Translations under genes and position numbers: made by a program
Notes under the pieces: model-generated
Database searches by the model: none
Told to the model about the DNA's origin: nothing
Seen by the model: only the letters and a program-made list of their open reading frames with translations
Part shown: positions 12,016 through 23,985 of the stretch, piece after piece
Numbering within the stretch: position 1 is the first letter of the stretch
How the letters are laid out: the number at the start of each line of letters is the position of its first letter
Source: Salvelinus alpinus
Taxonomy: Eukaryota > Chordata > Actinopteri > Salmoniformes > Salmonidae
DNA: 64,000 nt
NCBI RefSeq assembly: GCF_045679555.1
Contig: NC_092087.1
Span: forward strand, 22,344,925 to 22,408,924
Direction: 5' to 3'

Positions 12016-12358
12016 AACAATCCACACTTTTAATATTTAACTTTTTTTTTGCAGATTGAAATCTGAACTAAAAAATAAACAAAATAAACAAATTCACACA
12101 AAAAAAGATGTTGATTGTTCTCCATCATACCTGATTCAGAATATACAATTTTTATTGTCATTGCATGCTTGGTTCAATAGCTGTTGACAAGACAAAACTG
12201 AATATCAAATATAAAACACATTTTACCACCAAACCATAACCACCTGCTTTCTAAAAAGTTAGTGGTAAAAAAACTGGTAGAATAATATATTTTTATTAAA
12301 CATTCTGGCTTGTAAGGAACATTTACAATTTTTTTGCAGGCATTAGTTTCAGGATGTA
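12016..12358. other. AT-rich non-coding
   Basis: Nothing recognised apart from A- and T-runs. Confidence 0.4.
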
Positions 12359-13255
12359 GGGTGAATTCAGAAAAAGTGGGACACTTTTTGAATTTACGTC
12401 TGCCGTAGCCTCTTTCGACATATATCCAACATATTAGCCCAACACATGATACATTTCTGAAATATTTAAGATGTTTCCTAATCACACAAAAAGGACACAT
12501 GTTGATATCATATTCCCAGGACACCCATTTGTGTACAATGAGCCAAAAACATATTTTAGGACAGCATGGTTATTTAAACTGGGACACCATTATGACAGTC
12601 CTAATTGTATGGCGGCTAGTGCTGAGCGATTAGTGCTTTTTGAGGTCGGTTCGGTTTCAGTTCAATTATGAAAAAACAATCACGGTTATGGATTTCTGTT
12701 TGATAATTGTTAATGAATTATGAAATAATGACATTACAATAATTTTAGAACTGTTTAATGGAAATTCCAAAGCCCAAAATAATGAACATTCAATTTCCAA
12801 AAACGTAAAAATATTTTATTGTCTCTGTCAGGTCCACATTTTGTAGACATCAATAGAAAAATAGGAAATTACTATGAAATAATAAAATATTTCAGTTGTG
12901 TATATTACTTAGTTTTATTTGATAATTTTTCATTGCTTAATAAAGTCATCATCTCATCTCTGCTCAAGCGGTAGCAGTCTAAGCGTAGCAGGCGTAAAAG
13001 TGTATCCATCCAGAGATTTTCTTCTTCTTTGATATGATGGCGGTCCGCAAACAAATGTGCATGCCGCCTCCTACTGTATTGGCTGTGTATCAGAAAAATT
13101 TCCCTACCAAATAACAATGCACCTGTTAAAACCTCACCATTATTCCACTACTTTGGCCCCCCGTCTGACTCTACTCCAGGCTAGCAGCTTGGGAGGATGG
13201 GACACTGGGAGGACGGGAACTTCTGCAGTTAAATCTCATACACCCAAGTACTTTC

Positions 13256-13446
13256 GGGGTGGCAGGTTGCCTAGTGGTTAGAGCATTGGGCCAGTAACTG
13301 AAAAGTTGCTGGATTGTATCCCTGAGCAGACAAGGTAAAAATCTGTCATTCTGCCCCTGAACAAGGCAGTTAACCCACTGTTCCCTGGTAGGCTGTTATT
13401 GTAAATAAGAATTTGTTCTTAACTGACTTACCTAGTTAAATAAACA
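13256..13446 (+). repeat. HpaI-type tRNA-derived SINE
   Basis: The head GGGTGGCAGG..TTGCCTAGTGG, the TTCTGCCCCTGAACAAGGC block and the tail ACTGACTTACCTAGTTAAA identify the salmonid HpaI-type SINE. It is nearly full length and + strand. Confidence 0.88.
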
Positions 13447-13489
13447 AAGTCTATGCAGTTGCCACCACAACATCTATCCTCTGTGATTT

Positions 13490-14390
13490 ACTTCAATTCC
13501 TACGGTACAATTGACATTCAAGGCCATGAATGCCAAAAAAACACAAGCTATTTCTATCACTCTCTATTGGCCTCGGCCTACTCACAGGGATCCTCTTAAA
13601 ATCCCTCACCCTGGACCCATCTTCCTCTACTACTCTCTTTAATGCCTCAGAATATTACACCTTAAACTGATACTGGCAACCTCACCCTGCCTTGCTCTCA
13701 CCGGACACCTCTGATTTCTAGCACCATGAAACAGTTGTGTGTGTAAACCCTTACAGTTTACACACACAACTTTTTCCACCGATACTACACATTCTTTTGT
13801 CTCGTCCTCCTGCACACTTCTCATATCTAGAAATCTCTCTCCTACACACTGCTGCCACATGACCATAAGTTTGACACCTAAAACACCGTAATGGGTTTGG
13901 GACAAAACCTCTCACGGGATAACTGACTCATCCTAACTTGACTTTATCTGATAAAGACTCTGCATCAAAACTCAGTAGTATAGACATTGTCTTCTCTGTT
14001 TCACCACGTTCTCTACCGGGTCTGCGTTGCACCAAACGGTGGATGTCACAGACACCGGGAAACTTCCATTTCAGTTGTCCCTCCTCAACACTTAACACCA
14101 CTCCAGTTATCATTCCTTTTAATGGCGCCCTGCTACGGAGAGGACAACTAGTCACAGTTTTTATCCCATCTTGTGCACAACACACTTTCCACATTTTTTC
14201 CCTTCCCGCCATATTCTCCTTCATCAGATCTTCCAGAATGCTTGTGCATTCCCCCATTCCATATTTATTTATAACGTGTTCCACTTTTCTCCTTTTTTCC
14301 CCCCTGTCCGCTATCTTACCCCCACCTCATGGCCACAACGGCAGTCATTCCTGTGCTGAGATCTGTGTCTGAGCCTGAAAAAACAAACAG
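13490..14390 (-). pseudogene. LINE ORF1 (Nimb/I-like, CCHC Gag-like) pseudogene
   Basis: Two minus-strand frames cover it. 13928-14284 carries a block with QRRPGRERGETEKTMSILLSF and SDKVKLG. 13639-13905 carries a zinc-knuckle remnant, CVNCKGLH followed by RCPVRARQGEV. This order (Gag-like domain then cysteine knuckles) is that of the RNA-binding ORF1 of I/Nimb-type LINEs. The two frames are offset and Cys residues are missing from the first knuckles, so the copy is dead. The family assignment is from memory of motif style. Confidence 0.6.
13733..13771. repeat. Perfect 16-bp hairpin inside the LINE ORF1 fragment
   Basis: AGTTGTGTGTGTAAAC (13733-13748) and its exact reverse complement (13756-13771) are separated by seven bases. 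On the minus strand it lies in the zinc-knuckle frame. Confidence 0.7.
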
Positions 14391-14763
14391 GAGCAATGGA
14401 TTATGGTCATTGTAAATAATTACCAAGTTTCTGCGCTGATCTGGGTTCAATATTTGCTTAATGAAAAGTCCCTTCAGCCCAGTGTCCCACATACAGTTGA
14501 AGTCGGAAGTTCATATACACCTTAGCCAAATACATTTAAACTCCGTTTTTCACAATTCCTGACATTTAATCCTAGTAAAAATTCTCTGTCTTAGGTCAAT
14601 TAGGATCACCACTTTATTTTAAGAATGTGAAATGTCAGAATAATAGTAGAGAGAAGGATTTATTTCAGATTTTAATTTATTTCATCACATTCCCAGCGGG
14701 TCAGAAGTTTACACACACTCAATTAGTATTTGGTAGCATTGCCTTTAAATTGTTTAACTTGGG

Positions 14764-15475
<712 letters not shown>

Positions 15476-16813
15476 TGTCATGATGTTGCCTGCTTGGGTA
15501 CTGCAAACCCCATCCCCTTCTCCCTGCCTCTCCCTTTCCTACCACAACCCATGCGGTGATCACAGAGAGATGTCGTAAATTCCTGAGAATCTCCTCATGG
15601 CCAACAGTATTATAGACAGAGGGTAAACTTTCAGGACAAAGGAATTCTCTTCCACCTCACAGAACTTGGGGTACGAACATATTTCATATTCCTGCAAAAG
15701 TATGAAAGATCGGTGGACAGTCCAGCTATGAACCGGTCCATTTGTCACCACGTGGGAAACTCATGTGAGACTGTGGGACCACATTACCATACCGCTGTTT
15801 ATATAATAACCTCAGATATGATTTTGAACTGTTTAATGAAGGAAAATACAACTCCCTGTTGTATTTGAACTAAATCCAAGGACCGCCCCTGAGCCAGTTG
15901 GGTCAGAGACCATGGGACCACCCCTCTCTGCTATCTGAATAAAAGCCAACTTTAAGAAATTACCATTTAGACCATGCTTTTCTCCATTAGGAGGAGAACG
16001 AAGGTTAATTAAAGTACCATTGCTGAATCTTTAACCATACCACGTGGTTAAAACTTAGCCGAATGAGAACAAGTCTTTGATATTTACTACTAGTCTGCAG
16101 CTAGGAATTCGGTATCATTGAACGCGAAGAAAGACAACCGCCGAAACATCCATTCTATAACGAATGTCACTCTGAACTCTCCACAATAACTCCAACAAAA
16201 ACGAACTTCTCTCCAACGATCAAGACAACACACCGAGCGTAACTATATATATATTGATTGCAATTGTTCCCGAATGAGTGAGCGTTCATGTGTAAGGATT
16301 AGCATGTCAATTGTTATAATTATGGACTCTGTAGTGAATTCTTAGTCGAACCCCATTTTCCCTTTGTCTAACAGCCGCCATGCCGGTTCAGCCCACTAGG
16401 GCATATTTTCTCCTATCATTTCATGTAACTATTTTAAGTTTGTTTGTTTGTTTATGCATTTCTGTGAATTAATTAGTTGGTAATAAATAAATGATTTAAG
16501 ACAATTGATGTATGGATGACTCATAGTGAAGACTGGGTTCGTGCAGATAATCAACGATTTACGACGTTTGGAATGAGACTAACGTGAGGTAGAGTAAATA
16601 AATCATTAATTAGAAGACTATTGATCAGATATGAAAATATCTGAAAGGTTATATTGGGAAATTATAACTTTGTAATCGAATAACTTTCCCTGGTGCCCTC
16701 GAATTCATAGTTAATTAGTTACGTTATTACTCAAGTGATAGCGTAATCCCTAATTGCAGGAATCTTTTATAAAAGCTATAAGTCTTCAATTTATTGATAG
16801 CAAAGACACGACA
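15476..16813. mobile_element. Solo LTR-like insertion (1338 bp) inside the Tc1
   Basis: It interrupts otherwise continuous Tc1 sequence (GCGTACTAT before, CTATTGTTTGTACAG after). Termini TGTCATG and CACGACA are inverted and match at six of seven positions, and CTAT is duplicated on both sides (15472-15475 and 16814-16817). AATAAA occurs at about 15939 and 16480. There are no coding frames of note. TG...CA ends, a short target duplication and no internal region suggest a solo LTR. An endogenous-retrovirus or long-LTR gypsy origin cannot be separated. Confidence 0.65.
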
Positions 16814-17349
16814 CTATTGTTTGTACAGATGAACGTGGTACCTTCAGGTGATGTCGTGGTACCTTCGTGGTATCTTCAAATGATGTCAATTAGCCTAGCT
16901 TCTAAAGCCATGACATCATTTTCTGGAATTTTCCAAGCTGTTTAAAGGCACAGTCAACTTAGGGTATGTAAACTTCTGACCCACTGGATTTGTGATACAG
17001 TGAATTATAAGTGAAATAATCTGTCTAAAAACAATTGTTGGAAAAATGACTCGTGTCATGCACAAAGTAGATGTCCCAACCGACTTGCCAAAACTATAGT
17101 TTGTTGACAAGAAATATGTGGAGTGTTTGAAAAAACGAGTTTTAATGACTCCAACCTAAGTGAATGTAAACTTCCGACTTCAACTGTAGTTCCTGACTTG
17201 ATTTCTCTCTAGAGAAAACGGTGTGCTGGGCTCACAAAAAAACGGAACTAAATTGAATTCAAGTAATTGAACCAATGTCAGTCAATTAGTTGTTTAATAA
17301 CCGGGAAAAAAACAAAAATGTCGGTTAATCGCTTAGCACTAACGGCAGC

Positions 17350-17465
17350 TGTTAGCCAAGTGGTTTGCCAGTAACCAAAATGTTGTCAGAGTAGGTGAAA
17401 AATCTGTCTGTGCCATTGAACAAAGCACTTAACCCTAAATTGCTTTGGATAAGACTTAAATGTAA
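17350..17465 (+). repeat. Diverged tRNA-derived SINE remnant
   Basis: Blocks such as TTAGCCAAGTGGTTTGCCAGTA and GAACAAAGCACTTAACCC match the SINEs at 37078 and (reversed) 45193. Confidence 0.6.
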
Positions 17466-17990
17466 ATCAAATCAAATGATATTTGTCACATGTGCCGAAT
17501 ACAATAGGTGTAGACCATAAAATGAAATTCTTACTTACAAGTCCTTAACCAACAATGCAGTTCAAGAAATAGAGTTAAGAAAATATTTACTAAATAAAGT
17601 AAAAAATGTTATTAAAAGCAACACAATAAAATTACGCAACCGTAACGAGGCTATATAGAGGGGGTACCGGTACGGAGTCAATGTGCGGGGGTACTGGTTA
17701 GTCGAGGTAATTTGTACATTTAGGTAGGAGTAAAGTGACTATGCATAGATAATAAACAGTGAGTAGCAGCAGTGTAAAAACAAAGGGGAGGTGGGGGGGG
17801 GGTCAATGTAAATAGTCCGGGTGGCCATTTGATCAATTGTTCAGCAGTCTTATAGCTTGGGGTTAGAAGCTGTTAAGGAGCCTTTTGGACCTAGACTTGG
17901 CGGTCCGGCACCGCTTGCCGTGCGGTAGCAGAAAGAACAGACTATGACTTGGGTGACTGGAGTCATTGACAATTTTTGGGCCTTCCTCTA
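17466..17990 (-). repeat. L2-type LINE 3' end, minus strand
   Basis: On the minus strand it ends in the ATTTGATTTGATT tail preceded by a stretch resembling 23743-23985. It includes the GCATAGTCACTTTACTCCTACC block of salmonid L2 3' UTRs and a short C-terminal coding remnant. It is 5'-truncated, as is usual for LINE copies. Confidence 0.75.
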
Positions 17991-17999
17991 TATAATATA

Positions 18000-18130
18000 T
18001 AACACGTTGTTGTTATATTATCATATTGAGGATTTCAGAAATATATAATGTGTTGGGAAATATGTTGGATAGATATCGAGGTTACAGAAGATGGAAATGC
18101 AAAAAGTGTCCCACTTTTTCTGAATTGACC
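18000..18130 (-). repeat. Inverted terminal-repeat copy of the outer DNA transposon
   Basis: Its reverse complement matches 12359-12475 over about 110 bp, including the terminal AATTCAGAAAAAGTGGGACA. Confidence 0.65.
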
Positions 18131-18959
18131 TTTTCTGTTTGGTGCCATTGTACTCTGGAATACATGTAAATGAATCAGGATAACAGTACCACAAGAACCA
18201 GAGTCCTGCCTAAGCTAAGCACAGGGGCATCCCTAATGTAAACTGGATCTCTTACCTCCATTGGAAAAGCCTATAACACTGTCACACGTAGCTACTTCAT
18301 GTTGTCCTACTTTAGCTAGCTGTGGTTGGTAAAGCAACAAAATGACAGAATTACAAAATGTTAACATAATATTGCCAACTTGTTTTTTTGACCAGTATAG
18401 AATATGCACATTTATATCACAATTTGGCACAGTGCATTATTTGTGACAGTTTTATAATTAAAGCACGACCGCCTTTAAAAAGCAACAAATCCCTTTGAAA
18501 ATGGCCTATGTGGCATCAATATGAGTCAGAAACAGTTATTCTAGTGTCAAAATTGACTATAAAGTGTAAATAGGATAATTTTGGCAATAGTCTCATCTTA
18601 AACTGAGTTTGATTTGATGATGTCCATTTACCCACTAACATGTGGTGAACAGCTTGGGTGATTGCTCTCTATCCAACAGCATTGATAGATGGTGAGACAC
18701 ATCTGCCCAGCAGCCCGACTTTGTTTATGCACATTCTTTTTCTTGAGAAATACTGCACCAAACACCTTAGTTAGATGTCAAATTGCGCAACTAAAACATC
18801 TTCTGCAAAAACGTCTAAATTAATTACAGATTTCTTGAGTTATCTTGGGGATTTTGAGGAAGTGAAATAGGCTTTCCCTGTGTACAGTGTCTCATGGGGG
18901 ACAAACTTCATTAAAAAATGCGGAATCGAAACACTAAAATCCCCTTTTTCTAATGAGCA
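18131..18959. other. Non-coding stretch before the L2 LINE
   Basis: No gene or family recognised. Possibly interior sequence of the outer DNA transposon. Confidence 0.4.
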
Positions 18960-21900
18960 ACCCGAAAACACACGTGCTCACACAGTGGCTCTTTAACATC
19001 AAAGCTGAAAAAAACTATGTCACTGCTTTACAGTGCACGGGTAGCATTCCAGAGAGACATCAGGGATTGCAACGTGCTCTGCTTCACGGAAACATGGCTA
19101 ACTCAAGAGACGCTAACGGAGTCGGTGCAGCCAGCTGGTTTCTTCATGCATCGCGCCGACAGAAACAAACATCTTTCTGGTAAGAAGAGGGGCGGGGGGG
19201 TATGCCTTATGATTAACGAGACGTGGTGTGATCATCATAACAACACACAGGAACTCAAGTCATTCTGTTCACCTGATCTAGAACTCCTCACAATCAAATG
19301 TCGACCGCATTATCTACCAAGAGAATTCTCTTCAATTATAATCACAGCCGTATATATTCCCCCCCAAGCAGACACATCGATGGCCCTGAACGAACTTTAT
19401 CTGACTCTTTGTAAACTGGAAACCACACACCCTGAGGCTGCATTCATCGTAGCTGGGGATTTTAACAAGGCTAATCTAAAAACAAAACTCCCTAAATTCT
19501 ATCAGCATATCGATTGTGCTACCAGGGCTGGAAAAACCCTAGATCATTGTTATACTAATTTCCGCGACGCATATAAGGCCCTCCCCCGCCCCCCTTTCGG
19601 AAAAGCTGACCACGACTCCATTTTGTTGATTCCAGCCTACAAACAGAAACTAAAACAACAAGCTCCCGCGCTCAGGTCTGTTCAACGCTGGTCCGACCAA
19701 TCTGATTCCACGCTTCAAGACTGCTTCGATCACGCGGATTGGAATATGTTCCGCATTGCGTCCAACAACAATATTGACGAATATGCTGATTCGGTGAGCG
19801 AGTTCATTAGGAAGTGCATTGACGATGTCGTACCCACAGCAACGATTAAAACATTCCCAAACCAGAAACCGTGGATTGACGGCAGCATTCGCGTGAAACT
19901 GAAAGCGCGAACCACTGCTTTTAACCAGGGCAAGATGACCGGAAGCATGACCGAATACAAACAGTGTAGCTATTCTCTCCGCAAGGCAATCAAACAGGCT
20001 AAGTCCCAGTACAGAGACAAAATCGAGTCGCAATTCAACAGCTCAGACACAAGAGGTATGTGGCGGGGTCTACAGTCAATCACGGATTACAAAAAGAAAA
20101 CCAGCCCCGTCGCGGACCAGGATGTCTTGCTCCCAGACAGGCTAAACAACTTTTTTGCCCGCTTTGAGGACAATACAGTGCCACTGACACGGCCCCCTAC
20201 CAAAACCTGCGGGCTCTCCTTCACTGCAGCCGAGGTGAGTAAAACATTTAAACGTGTTAACCCTCGCAAGGCTGCAGGCCCAGACGGCATTCCCAGCCGC
20301 GTCCTCAGAGCATGCGCAGACCAGCTGGCTGGTGTGTTTACGGACATATTCAATCAATCCTTATCCCAGTCTGCTGTTCCCACATGCTTCAAGAGGGCCA
20401 CCATTGTTCCTGTTCCCAAGAAAGCTAAGGTAACTGAGCTAAACGACTACCGCCCCGTAGCACTCACTTCCGTCATCATGAAGTGCTTTGAGAGACTAGT
20501 CAAGGACCATATCACCTCCACCCTACCGGACACCCTAGACCCACTCCAATTTGCTTACCGACCCAATAGGTCCACAGACGACGCAATCGCAACCACACTG
20601 CACACTGCCCTAACCCATCTGGACAAGAGGAATACCCATGTGAGAATGCTGTTCATCGATTACAGCTCAGCATTTAACACCATAGTACCCTCCAAACTCG
20701 TCATCAAGCTCGAGACCCTGGGTCTCGACCCCGCCCTGTGCAACTGGGTCCTGGACTTCCTGACGGGCCGCCCCCAGGTGGTGAGGGTAGGTAACAACAT
20801 CTCCACCCCGCTGATCCTCAACACTGGGGCCCCACAAGGGTGCGTTCTGAGCCCTCTCCTGTACTCCCTGTTCACCCACGACTGCGTGGCCATGCACGCC
20901 TCCAACTCAATCATCAAGTTTGCGGATGACACTACAGTGGTAGGCTTGATTACCAACAACGACGAGACGGCCTACAGGGAGGAGGTGAGGGCCCTCGGAG
21001 TGTGGTGTCAGGAAAATAACCTCACACTCAACGTCAACAAAACAAAGGAGATGATTGTGGACTTCAGGAAACAGCAGAGGGAGCACCCCCCTATCCACAT
21101 CGACGGGTCAGTAGTGGAGAAGGTGGAAAGTTTTAAGTTCCTCGGTGTACACATCACGGACAAACTGAATTGGTCCACCCACACAGACAGCGTCGTGAAG
21201 AAGGCGCAGCAGCGCCTCTTCAACCTCAGGAGGCTGAAGAAATTCGGCTTGTCACCAAAAGCACTCACAAACTTCTACAGATGCACAATCGAGAGCATCC
21301 TGTCGGGCTGTATCACCGCCTGGTACGGCAACTGCTCCGCCCACAACCGTAAGGCTCTCCAGAGGGTAGTGAGGTCTGCAGAACGCATCACCGGGGGCAA
21401 ACTACCTGCCCTCCAGGACACCTACACCACCCGATGTCACAGGAAGGCCATAAAGATCATCAAGGACAACAACCACCCAAGCCACTGCCTGTTCACCCCG
21501 CTATCATCCAGAAGGCGAGGTCAGTACAGGTGCATCAAAGCAGGGACCGAGAGACTGAAAAACAGCTTCTATCTCAAGGCCATCAGACTGTTAAACAGCC
21601 ACCACTAACATTTAGCGGCCGCTGCCAACATACTGACTCAACTCCAGCCACTTTAAAAATGGGAATTGATGGAAACTATGTAAAAATGTACCACTAGCCA
21701 CTTTAAACAATGCCACTTAATATAATGTTTACATACCCTACATTACCCATCTCATATGTATATACTGTACTCTATATCATCTACTGCATCTTGCCATCTT
21801 TATGTAATACATGTACCACTAGCCACTTTAAACTATGCCACTTTATGTTTACATACCCTACAGTACTCATCTCATATGTATATACCGTACTCTATACCAT

Positions 21901-22143
21901 CTACTGCATCTTGCCTATGCCGTTCTGTACCACCACTCATTCATATATCTTTATGTACATATTCTTTATCCCTTTACACTTGTGTGTGTATAAGGTAGTA
22001 GTTGTGGAATTGTTAGGTTAGATTACTTGTTGGTTATTACTGCATTGTCGGAACTAGAAGCACAAGCATTTCGCTACACTCGCATTAACATCTGCTAACC
22101 ATGTGTATGTGACTAATAAAATTTGATTTGATTTGATTTGATT
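18960..22143 (+). mobile_element. L2-clade (RSg-1-like) LINE, nearly complete
   Basis: One long endonuclease-RT frame (19017-21608) is followed by a 3' UTR of about 530 bp and a tail of repeated GATTT units ending at 22143. The 3' UTR contains an imperfect tandem duplication of about 115 bp (about 21690-21915). The 5' end is degraded: the usual N-terminal endonuclease start is only recognisable as a frame-broken remnant at 18975-19016. Confidence 0.9.
19017..21608 (+). CDS. L2-clade LINE ORF2: AP endonuclease and reverse transcriptase
   Basis: An 863-codon frame. The endonuclease part shows FTETWL, GGGVCLMIN, YIPPQA, AGDFN and ADHDSI; the first endonuclease motif (Asn/Arg block) is missing because the 5' end is degraded. 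The reverse transcriptase part shows [50 protein letters not shown] and the catalytic FADD near residue 635. The C-terminal region (GCITAWYGNCSAHNRKALQRV, LPALQDTYTTRCHRKA) is typical of L2. The protein would nick DNA and prime reverse transcription of its own RNA. The frame is intact for its length, but the missing N-terminal motif argues against activity. Confidence 0.9.
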   Translation: MSLLYSARVAFQRDIRDCNVLCFTETWLTQETLTESVQPAGFFMHRADRNKHLSGKKRGGGVCLMINETWCDHHNNTQELKSFCSPDLELLTIKCRPHYLPREFSSIIITAVYIPPQADTSMALNELYLTLCKLETTHPEAAFIVAGDFNKANLKTKLPKFYQHIDCATRAGKTLDHCYTNFRDAYKALPRPPFGKADHDSILLIPAYKQKLKQQAPALRSVQRWSDQSDSTLQDCFDHADWNMFRIASNNNIDEYADSVSEFIRKCIDDVVPTATIKTFPNQKPWIDGSIRVKLKARTTAFNQGKMTGSMTEYKQCSYSLRKAIKQAKSQYRDKIESQFNSSDTRGMWRGLQSITDYKKKTSPVADQDVLLPDRLNNFFARFEDNTVPLTRPPTKTCGLSFTAAEVSKTFKRVNPRKAAGPDGIPSRVLRACADQLAGVFTDIFNQSLSQSAVPTCFKRATIVPVPKKAKVTELNDYRPVALTSVIMKCFERLVKDHITSTLPDTLDPLQFAYRPNRSTDDAIATTLHTALTHLDKRNTHVRMLFIDYSSAFNTIVPSKLVIKLETLGLDPALCNWVLDFLTGRPQVVRVGNNISTPLILNTGAPQGCVLSPLLYSLFTHDCVAMHASNSIIKFADDTTVVGLITNNDETAYREEVRALGVWCQENNLTLNVNKTKEMIVDFRKQQREHPPIHIDGSVVEKVESFKFLGVHITDKLNWSTHTDSVVKKAQQRLFNLRRLKKFGLSPKALTNFYRCTIESILSGCITAWYGNCSAHNRKALQRVVRSAERITGGKLPALQDTYTTRCHRKAIKIIKDNNHPSHCLFTPLSSRRRGQYRCIKAGTERLKNSFYLKAIRLLNSHH

Positions 22144-22351
22144 TCTTCGCGGGGTGAGCTTCCTGTTTGAAGCTTGCTTTGCCCCCCTCTCTGATTTCAC
22201 ACCAAAGAAGTGATGTGATTTTTATCATGTGGTTTCTCTGCAAGGGATTAGTAACAATGGTTTTGATTTCCACTTGTCTGACCAAGAAGTAAATACATCA
22301 GGACTAAGCTGTCCTAGTTTATATGATATCCCACTTTTTCTGAATTCACCC

Positions 22352-22640
22352 TATATACCAAGTATTGTGTATTACAGCCTGATTAATCAGACTAGGACAA
22401 AACTAACCACTGGGGAGAATGCAGAATGCTGCCTAGGGTTTACGATAGGTAGTGCATGCATAGCCTACACAGCCTATCCCTGTTTTTCCCCTTGTGTTAC
22501 TTGAATGAAGTGACTGTCTCCGTATGGCATAGTGTGTACTGGTAGGCTATTTACCTTTTTTAGTGTGCAATGCATTGAAAGATGCGCCAAAACACTTGTC
22601 TGTAGGTCGGGTGAGCGACTGTAACACCAGTGTTACGCTA
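22352..22640. other. Short non-coding stretch
   Basis: No recognisable feature. Confidence 0.35.
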
Positions 22641-22642
22641 GA

Positions 22643-22950
22643 GCAGTGGTTCCCAAACTTTTTAAAGTCCCATACCCCTTCAAACATTCAACCTCCTGCT
22701 GCGTACCCCCTCTAGCACCAGGGTCAGCGTACTCTCAAATCTTGTTTTTTCCATCATTGTAAGCCTGCCACACACACACATTATACGATACATTTATTAA
22801 ACATAAGAATGAAGGTGAGTTTTTGTCACAACCTGCCTCGTGAGAAGTGACAAAGAGCTCTTATAGGACCAGGGCACAAATAATAATATAATAATAATCA
22901 ATAATTTTGCTCTTTATTTAACAATCTTACACATAAAACATTATTTGTTC
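22643..22950. repeat. hAT-type terminal fragment
   Basis: Begins CAGTGGTTCCCAAACTT, the style of terminal repeat seen in hAT elements, followed by the CCCATACCCC / CGTACCCCCTCTAGCACC sequence widespread in fish genomes. No matching right end is seen. Confidence 0.5.
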
Positions 22951-22971
22951 ATCAAAAATGGAACAGAAATC

Positions 22972-23150
22972 TCCTGAGACGATCCGCAGTCCGGAACCTC
23001 CTGAGACAGTTCACAGTCCGGAACATCCTGAGACGGTCCGCAGTCCGGAACCTCCCGAGACGGTCCGCAGTCCGGGACCTCCTGAGACGGTCGGCAGTCC
23101 GGAGCCTCCTGAGACGGTCGGCAGTCCGGAGCCTCCAGAGACGGTCGGCC
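22972..23150 (+). repeat. 27-bp minisatellite encoding a 9-residue ETVRSPEPP repeat
   Basis: About six and a half copies of a 27-bp unit (core GAGACGGTCCGCAGTCCGG) with point differences, open in the + frame 22958-23443. Later copies change CCGCAGTCCGGA to CGGCAGTCCGGA, a gradient across the array. Confidence 0.85.
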
Positions 23151-23680
23151 AACACCTCTTTGGCCGCCTTTCCTTCCAGTTCTCTGCTGCCAATGACTGG
23201 AACGAATTGCAAAAATCGCTGAAGTTGGAGACTTATATCTCCCTCACTAACTTTAAGCATCTGAGCAGCTTACCGATCGCTGCAGCTGTACACAGCCCAT
23301 CTGTAAATAGCCCATCCAACAACCTACCTCATCCCCATATTGTTTTTATTTACTTACTTTTTTTTGCTCTTTTGCACACCAGTATTTCTACTTGCACATC
23401 ATCATCTGCACATCTATCAGTAAAGTGTTTAATTACAATTTAGCAAATTCTTCGCTACTATGGCCTATTTATTGCCTTACCTCCTTACTCCATTTGCACA
23501 AACTGCATATAGATTTTTCTATTGTGTATTGCCTGTACTTTTGTTTATCCCACGTGTAACTCTGTGTTGTTGTTTTTTGTCGCACTGCTTTGCTTTATCT
23601 TGGCCAGGTCGCAGTTGAAAATGAGAACTTGTTCTCAAATGGCCTACCTGGTTAAATAAAGGTGAAATTAAAACAATTAA
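23151..23680 (+). repeat. LINE C-terminal coding end and 3' UTR
   Basis: After the minisatellite the frame reads GRLSFQFSAANDWNELQ, then KLETYISLTNFKHL, the extreme C-terminus of a fish LINE reverse transcriptase. It is followed by a 3' UTR ending in the GGCCTACCTGGTTAAATAAA tail. The fragment is 5'-truncated at the minisatellite. Confidence 0.65.
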
Positions 23681-23742
23681 AAACAGACGGTAGGCAATTA
23701 AGGTCACAGTTATGAAAACTTAGGACACTAACCTTAACCATA

Positions 23743-23985
23743 TCTACATGTACATACTACCTCAATCAGCCTGACTAACCGGTGTCTGTATGTAGCCTCG
23801 CTACTTTTATAGCCTCGCTACTGTATATAGCCTGTCTTTTTACTGTTGTTTTATTTTTTTACCTACCTATTGTTCACCTAACACCTTTTTTGCACTATTG
23901 GTTAGAGCCTGTAAGTAAGCATTTCACTGTAAGGTTTACACCTGTTGTACTCAGCACACGTGACAAATAAACTTTGATTTGATTT
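23743..23985 (+). repeat. L2-type LINE 3' tail
   Basis: Contains GTAAGTAAGCATTTCACTG and ends in TTTGATTTGATTT; it is the + strand counterpart of 17466-17990. Confidence 0.75.
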
